Positions 61,134 to 64,000 of a stretch of DNA of 64,000 nt are shown here, in pieces. The position numbers were made by a program, and so were the translations under genes. Location of the stretch: positions 1 to 64,000 of the forward strand of contig CAMNXD010000002.1 in assembly GCA_946566955.1 (NCBI GenBank), read 5' to 3'. The notes below the pieces were generated by a model. It searched no databases. It was not told where the DNA came from and saw only the letters and a program-made list of their open reading frames with translations. Positions within the stretch are counted from its first letter, which is position 1, and the number at the start of each line of letters is the position of its first letter. Origin of the DNA: an uncultured Clostridia bacterium. Lineage in GTDB: Bacteria; Bacillota; Clostridia; Oscillospirales; Acutalibacteraceae.

Positions 61134-61161
61134 CCCCTTCTTTAATGAAGGGGCTTCTTTT
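61134..61161 (+). terminator. rho-independent terminator
   Basis: A 7-bp GC-rich stem CCCCTTC/GAAGGGG with CTTCTTTT after it. Confidence 0.88.
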
Positions 61162-61172
61162 ATATATCTGCT

Positions 61173-61424
61173 TTAAGCTTTTAGCTTAAGGCATTTTTTA
61201 ACTGCTAAAACTATATCTTTTTCAGTCGTGTGGTAAACTTCTTTTAAATACAGCATTTTCCCCACTTGTTGACAAAAAACGTCTTTTATTCCAATTGACC
61301 TCACTGGCACTGGGCAACCTTCACTCAATACTTCCGCTACCGCTGAGTTCAGTCCTCCTATGATATTGTGATTCTCAACTGTCACTACTCCCCCAGTCTT
61401 TCCGGCACACTTAAGTATACTTTC
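61173..61424 (-). pseudogene. transketolase C-terminal subunit fragment
   Basis: An 83-codon fragment reading KCAGKTGGVVTVENHNIIGG then SAVAEVLSEGCPVPVRSIGI and ending YHTTEKDIVLAVKK. This is the C-terminal domain of transketolase; the N-terminal 200 or more residues of that subunit are absent and a stop codon closes the frame upstream at 61425. Remnant of a lost pentose-phosphate operon. Confidence 0.8.
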
Positions 61425-61896
61425 TTAAAAGACTGCTTATCTAAGTACTTTAAAAAATATTTTATGGTTGTTGGTAAGAAATTTTTTTAAATAGCTGCAA
61501 CGAAGAAGTATTAAACTTATCTATTGAAACTTTTATGCGGCTGTACGTTAACGGAAGAACTCCATTTCGAATATCAGAAAAGATTGCCGTGATTATACCT
61601 TGCTTTTGAAATTTGGGTATTAATAGAATACTCACCTATAGTACTTTATAAAAAAATTCACAATTCAGCGACGCAACTAAACAATTATTTTTATAAATCT
61701 TGAAATAAAATACATTTTTTGGCGATATTACGCAGTGAAAATAATTTTTTCATTTGTCTTTATATTAAGATACACATTCAGTCTAAGCAGAACCTTCACA
61801 TTTCCTAAATAATATCCGAAGCCTCTAAGTCATATTTTAGGTAGAAGTTAATTGAATACTCTTATCTGTTAAATCAGCCTCGGAAAAGCAAATATT
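61425..61896. other. region without an identifiable gene
   Basis: 472 bases. An open minus-strand frame without a start (61462 to about 61640) reads LLIPKFQKQGIITAIFSDIR and onward; I cannot identify it. It is probably decayed coding sequence next to the transketolase fragment. Confidence 0.4.
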
Positions 61897-62445
61897 TTAT
61901 AGCTCCTTTAGCTTTATTAGTATTTCTTCTATGAAATCATCTAGTTTCATGGCATAAAATTTTGGCTCTTTTTTCTGCACTGCCAATATATCTTTTGCTA
62001 TGTCAGCAACAAAAAAGCTATTCCCAGCCTTATATAATACTACTTGATACACCGACGAGTTTTTATATGTTACATATAATGGGTAAGATTGAATACCTTT
62101 AGCTCTTAATTTTTCAATTAAACAATTAGAAAAATGTCTGCAATCCATTTTCTTGTCTGCCTCTAGATATTTGCAATCCCTATCAGAGGTGTCCATAAGA
62201 CTTCGTTTACCATTATCTTTTAAAGTTGTTTCATCATATGTAAAATTATTTTTTAAAATTTGTATATACTCCTCACGAACAATTCTTATATTATTCATTT
62301 CTAAATCTTGTTTATCATTCTGTGTGAAGGTGGATTTAACCGTTTCTGAATCCATAGCATAGCAAAGATTTAAACCACTATTTCCAACTAGAGACATTGA
62401 AACTAAAGCAAAACCACTTAAAAACTTGATAAAACTAAGCTTCAT
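61897..62445 (-). CDS. secreted transglutaminase-like protein
   Basis: A 182-residue protein with a signal peptide (about 1-30). The core resembles the transglutaminase/NlpC-like Cys region: MDCRHFSNCLIEKLRAKGIQ (Cys near 101) then SYPLYVTYKNSSVYQVVLY and FFVADIAKD. In the family a His normally sits in the H-x-W/V-x strand; here that position reads YQV, so the His of the triad seems missing. It may be a non-catalytic binding protein. Monocistronic. Confidence 0.5.
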   Translation of the reverse strand: MKLSFIKFLSGFALVSMSLVGNSGLNLCYAMDSETVKSTFTQNDKQDLEMNNIRIVREEYIQILKNNFTYDETTLKDNGKRSLMDTSDRDCKYLEADKKMDCRHFSNCLIEKLRAKGIQSYPLYVTYKNSSVYQVVLYKAGNSFFVADIAKDILAVQKKEPKFYAMKLDDFIEEILIKLKEL

Positions 62446-62669
62446 ATAATAAATACACTCCTTAAGTAATTTAACTTAATTTATATAATACTATTCTTGG
62501 ATGATGAAGTGTTTTCTCTAGAGAAATGATTTAAATATATATTACGTTTAAACTTATGGCAAATTTATTATTCTAGTATCAGGTAGTGCGGATGGTTATA
62601 AAATGTACAAAACTAAAAACGTATGCAAAACTCCAAATCTTGAATTAAGACTTGGATTTAATAGAGCGC

Positions 62670-62746
62670 TGGTCGAGGTGACAGGACTTGAACCTGCGGC
62701 ATCCACGTCCCGAACGTGGCACTCTACCAAACTGAGCTACACCTCG
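62670..62746 (-). tRNA. tRNA-Pro (CGG)
   Basis: A 77-nt tRNA with acceptor CGAGGTG/CACCTCG, anticodon loop TTCGGGA (anticodon CGG), T-arm GGTTCAAGTCC and encoded CCA. Confidence 0.95.
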
Positions 62747-62762
62747 ATATAAATCAATTAAT

Positions 62763-62920
62763 TTATTCGCTTTTCAAATAGTATTTACTTAGAATAAAGC
62801 CGATTAATGCAGCTAAACTCGCAATTGACACTATACTCTTTGATCCGAATAAAGCTATTTTTGATTTAAAGATTTTTTCAAACTAGAATACCCTAATGAT
62901 ACTCTACTGTTTTTTATCAT
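62763..62920 (-). pseudogene. small membrane protein with a frameshift
   Basis: GGAG 7 bases before ATG 62918-62920 starts MIKNSRVSLGYSSLKK; the frame then hits TAG. In the next frame, restored by one added T near 62872, it continues FKSKIALFGSKSIVSIASLA then LIGFILSKYYLKSE and stop at 62763. The intact form would be about 52 residues with one membrane helix. Unknown function. Confidence 0.55.
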
Positions 62921-63064
62921 GGCATGCTCCTTATTAAATACTAGAATATAAGCTTTAAATAATGTATTTATGATATTCAAAATTATAAAGAAAAGAAATC
63001 TAAAAAGTCTAACTTTTACTTTAAAGAATTTAACTAAAATAATTCAAAATCTAAAGTAAAAACA

Positions 63065-63138
63065 TGGCTGCGGAAGAAGGATTCGAACCCTCACAAACAG
63101 AGTCAGAGTCTGCTGTGCTACCGTTACACCATTCCGCA
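63065..63138 (-). tRNA. tRNA-Gln (CTG)
   Basis: A 74-nt tRNA with acceptor TGCGGAA/TTCCGCA, discriminator G, anticodon loop CTCTGAC (anticodon CTG), T-arm GGTTCGAATCC and encoded CCA. Confidence 0.94.
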
Positions 63139-63356
63139 ATCTATCAAAACTATTACCATTTTAACAATCCAATTTTAAAAAGTCAATACCAATTATAAAA
63201 TTTGAAATTTATTTAGTTAATGCTAATTAATAATTAAACACATATATAATAAATTAAGCTCTGATTTCTATGAAAGCTTACTTACAAAAAAGAATAAACA
63301 GCAAAAAAACAGCATAAAAATATATAAGAATAATTTAGCTGAATTGGGAGTCAAAA

Positions 63357-64000
63357 ATGAACGTAATTACAAAAAAAAAGATTATAAATTTTTCTTGTGA
63401 TACCCTTGCTCTTCTTTTTTTCTTTATTGCAGCGTCGTGCATAATATTAAAATTACAAAGCTCCATGATAAACTTTCAAAGCTTAAGCCTTTTGCCGGCA
63501 AAATTCATACTTTTTCGAGGAAGCTTTAATGCACCTGTAACGATGTCTTCTAACGAGTTTAATCCCCCACCTTATATTGACAGCAAAACTGAGCAAAATA
63601 ATTCAAGTACCGCTCCAACTATTTCATCGGGTAACTTTTCGCTTCCAGATATATCCGAAAGCGATGAAGAAGAAAAACATAGTCCAGATGAGAAAAAATG
63701 CAAAATAATAGAAACGCATATAAGTTCTGGTGGAGAAAAATGCGAAAATTTCTTCGTTAAAAACAGCACAGGACATAACTTTAACTTACTAGAATACCTT
63801 GCAAAATCTCCAGAGGTGCACATTAAAAATAACGACGAACCCCAAGTTTTAATTATGCACACACATACTTCAGAAGCGTATATGTCTAAAGATACAGGAT
63901 TTTTCTATGAAAGCTTTTATCCGCGTTCTTTAAACGACTCCAAAAATGTTACACAGGTTGGCAAAGCTGTTGTAGAATCGCTTAAGAAAAATGGTATAAA
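63357..64000 (+). CDS. spoIIP: stage II sporulation protein P (partial)
   Basis: The first 214 codons of a longer gene. A membrane helix (about 12-30) is followed by a low-complexity linker rich in Ser, Asp and Glu, then the start of the SpoIIP amidase domain: VLIMHTHTSEAYMS (about 165-178) with the zinc-ligand His. SpoIIP works with SpoIID to thin septal peptidoglycan during engulfment. GGGAG precedes the ATG. The C-terminal half is beyond the window. Confidence 0.9.
   Translation, partial: MNVITKKKIINFSCDTLALLFFFIAASCIILKLQSSMINFQSLSLLPAKFILFRGSFNAPVTMSSNEFNPPPYIDSKTEQNNSSTAPTISSGNFSLPDISESDEEEKHSPDEKKCKIIETHISSGGEKCENFFVKNSTGHNFNLLEYLAKSPEVHIKNNDEPQVLIMHTHTSEAYMSKDTGFFYESFYPRSLNDSKNVTQVGKAVVESLKKNGI

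Overview
The window is AT-rich DNA (about one third G+C by eye) from an endospore-forming Gram-positive bacterium. Spore genes cotJA-cotJB-cotJC, yunB and spoIIP, a smpB-ssrA pair, the rimP-nusA-rnpM-ylxQ-infB-rbfA-nrnA-truB-ribF operon, pheST, gdhA and many strong Shine-Dalgarno sites with GTG/TTG starts point to Clostridia, most likely an Oscillospirales-type lineage. Exact placement is inference. Several broken genes and an unusual number of secreted proteins of unknown role suggest a host-associated species that is losing genes.

Layout. 1-7471: cotJ operon (partial), a NitT/TauT-type ABC importer, a secreted leucine-rich-repeat protein, yunB and two small unknown genes. 7575-13889: a compact PBSX-type phage head cassette (terminase S/L, portal, protease/scaffold, capsid, connectors) with no tail, lysis, integrase or regulator. 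It is bounded by a terminator on the left and the rimP promoter on the right. 13902-21452: the translation-factor operon, ending in a ribF that lacks its riboflavin-kinase half. 21463-23159: two paralogous double-glycine-leader peptides and a lipoprotein. 23345-28247: trhP-like U32 protein, aroB, an M15 peptidase, a secreted kinase-like protein and a VOC protein. 28289-33890: pheST and, behind it, an ABC transporter preceded by a leader-peptide attenuator rich in Phe/Tyr codons.

34051-41539 is a decaying metabolic region: a frameshifted S66 peptidase, a CMD-cupin protein, a flavodoxin, a glucosaminidase, an aldo/keto reductase stub fused to nuclease debris, an alpha/beta hydrolase and a dead LysR regulator. 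41732-53241 is accessory DNA. Three intergenic islands share the motifs TAATCGTTACA and TTTGCACCC. One contains four copies spaced 20-21 bp and lies upstream of a DUF1016 PD-(D/E)XK nuclease; another lies upstream of an AAA/PD-(D/E)XK (DUF1703) gene. Between them sit a three-gene unknown operon, a prophage end with tandem serine recombinases, a GNAT and a serine hydrolase. 53278-64000 returns to core genes (tmRNA, smpB, gdhA, yajC, four tRNAs, spoIIP), interspersed with secreted proteins (LCAT-like lipase, transglutaminase-like) and more broken genes.

The most unusual items are the aromatic leader-peptide attenuator, the phased repeat islands tied to PD-(D/E)XK genes, the tail-less phage head cassette, the secreted kinase-like protein and the GG-peptide pair with upstream palindromes.
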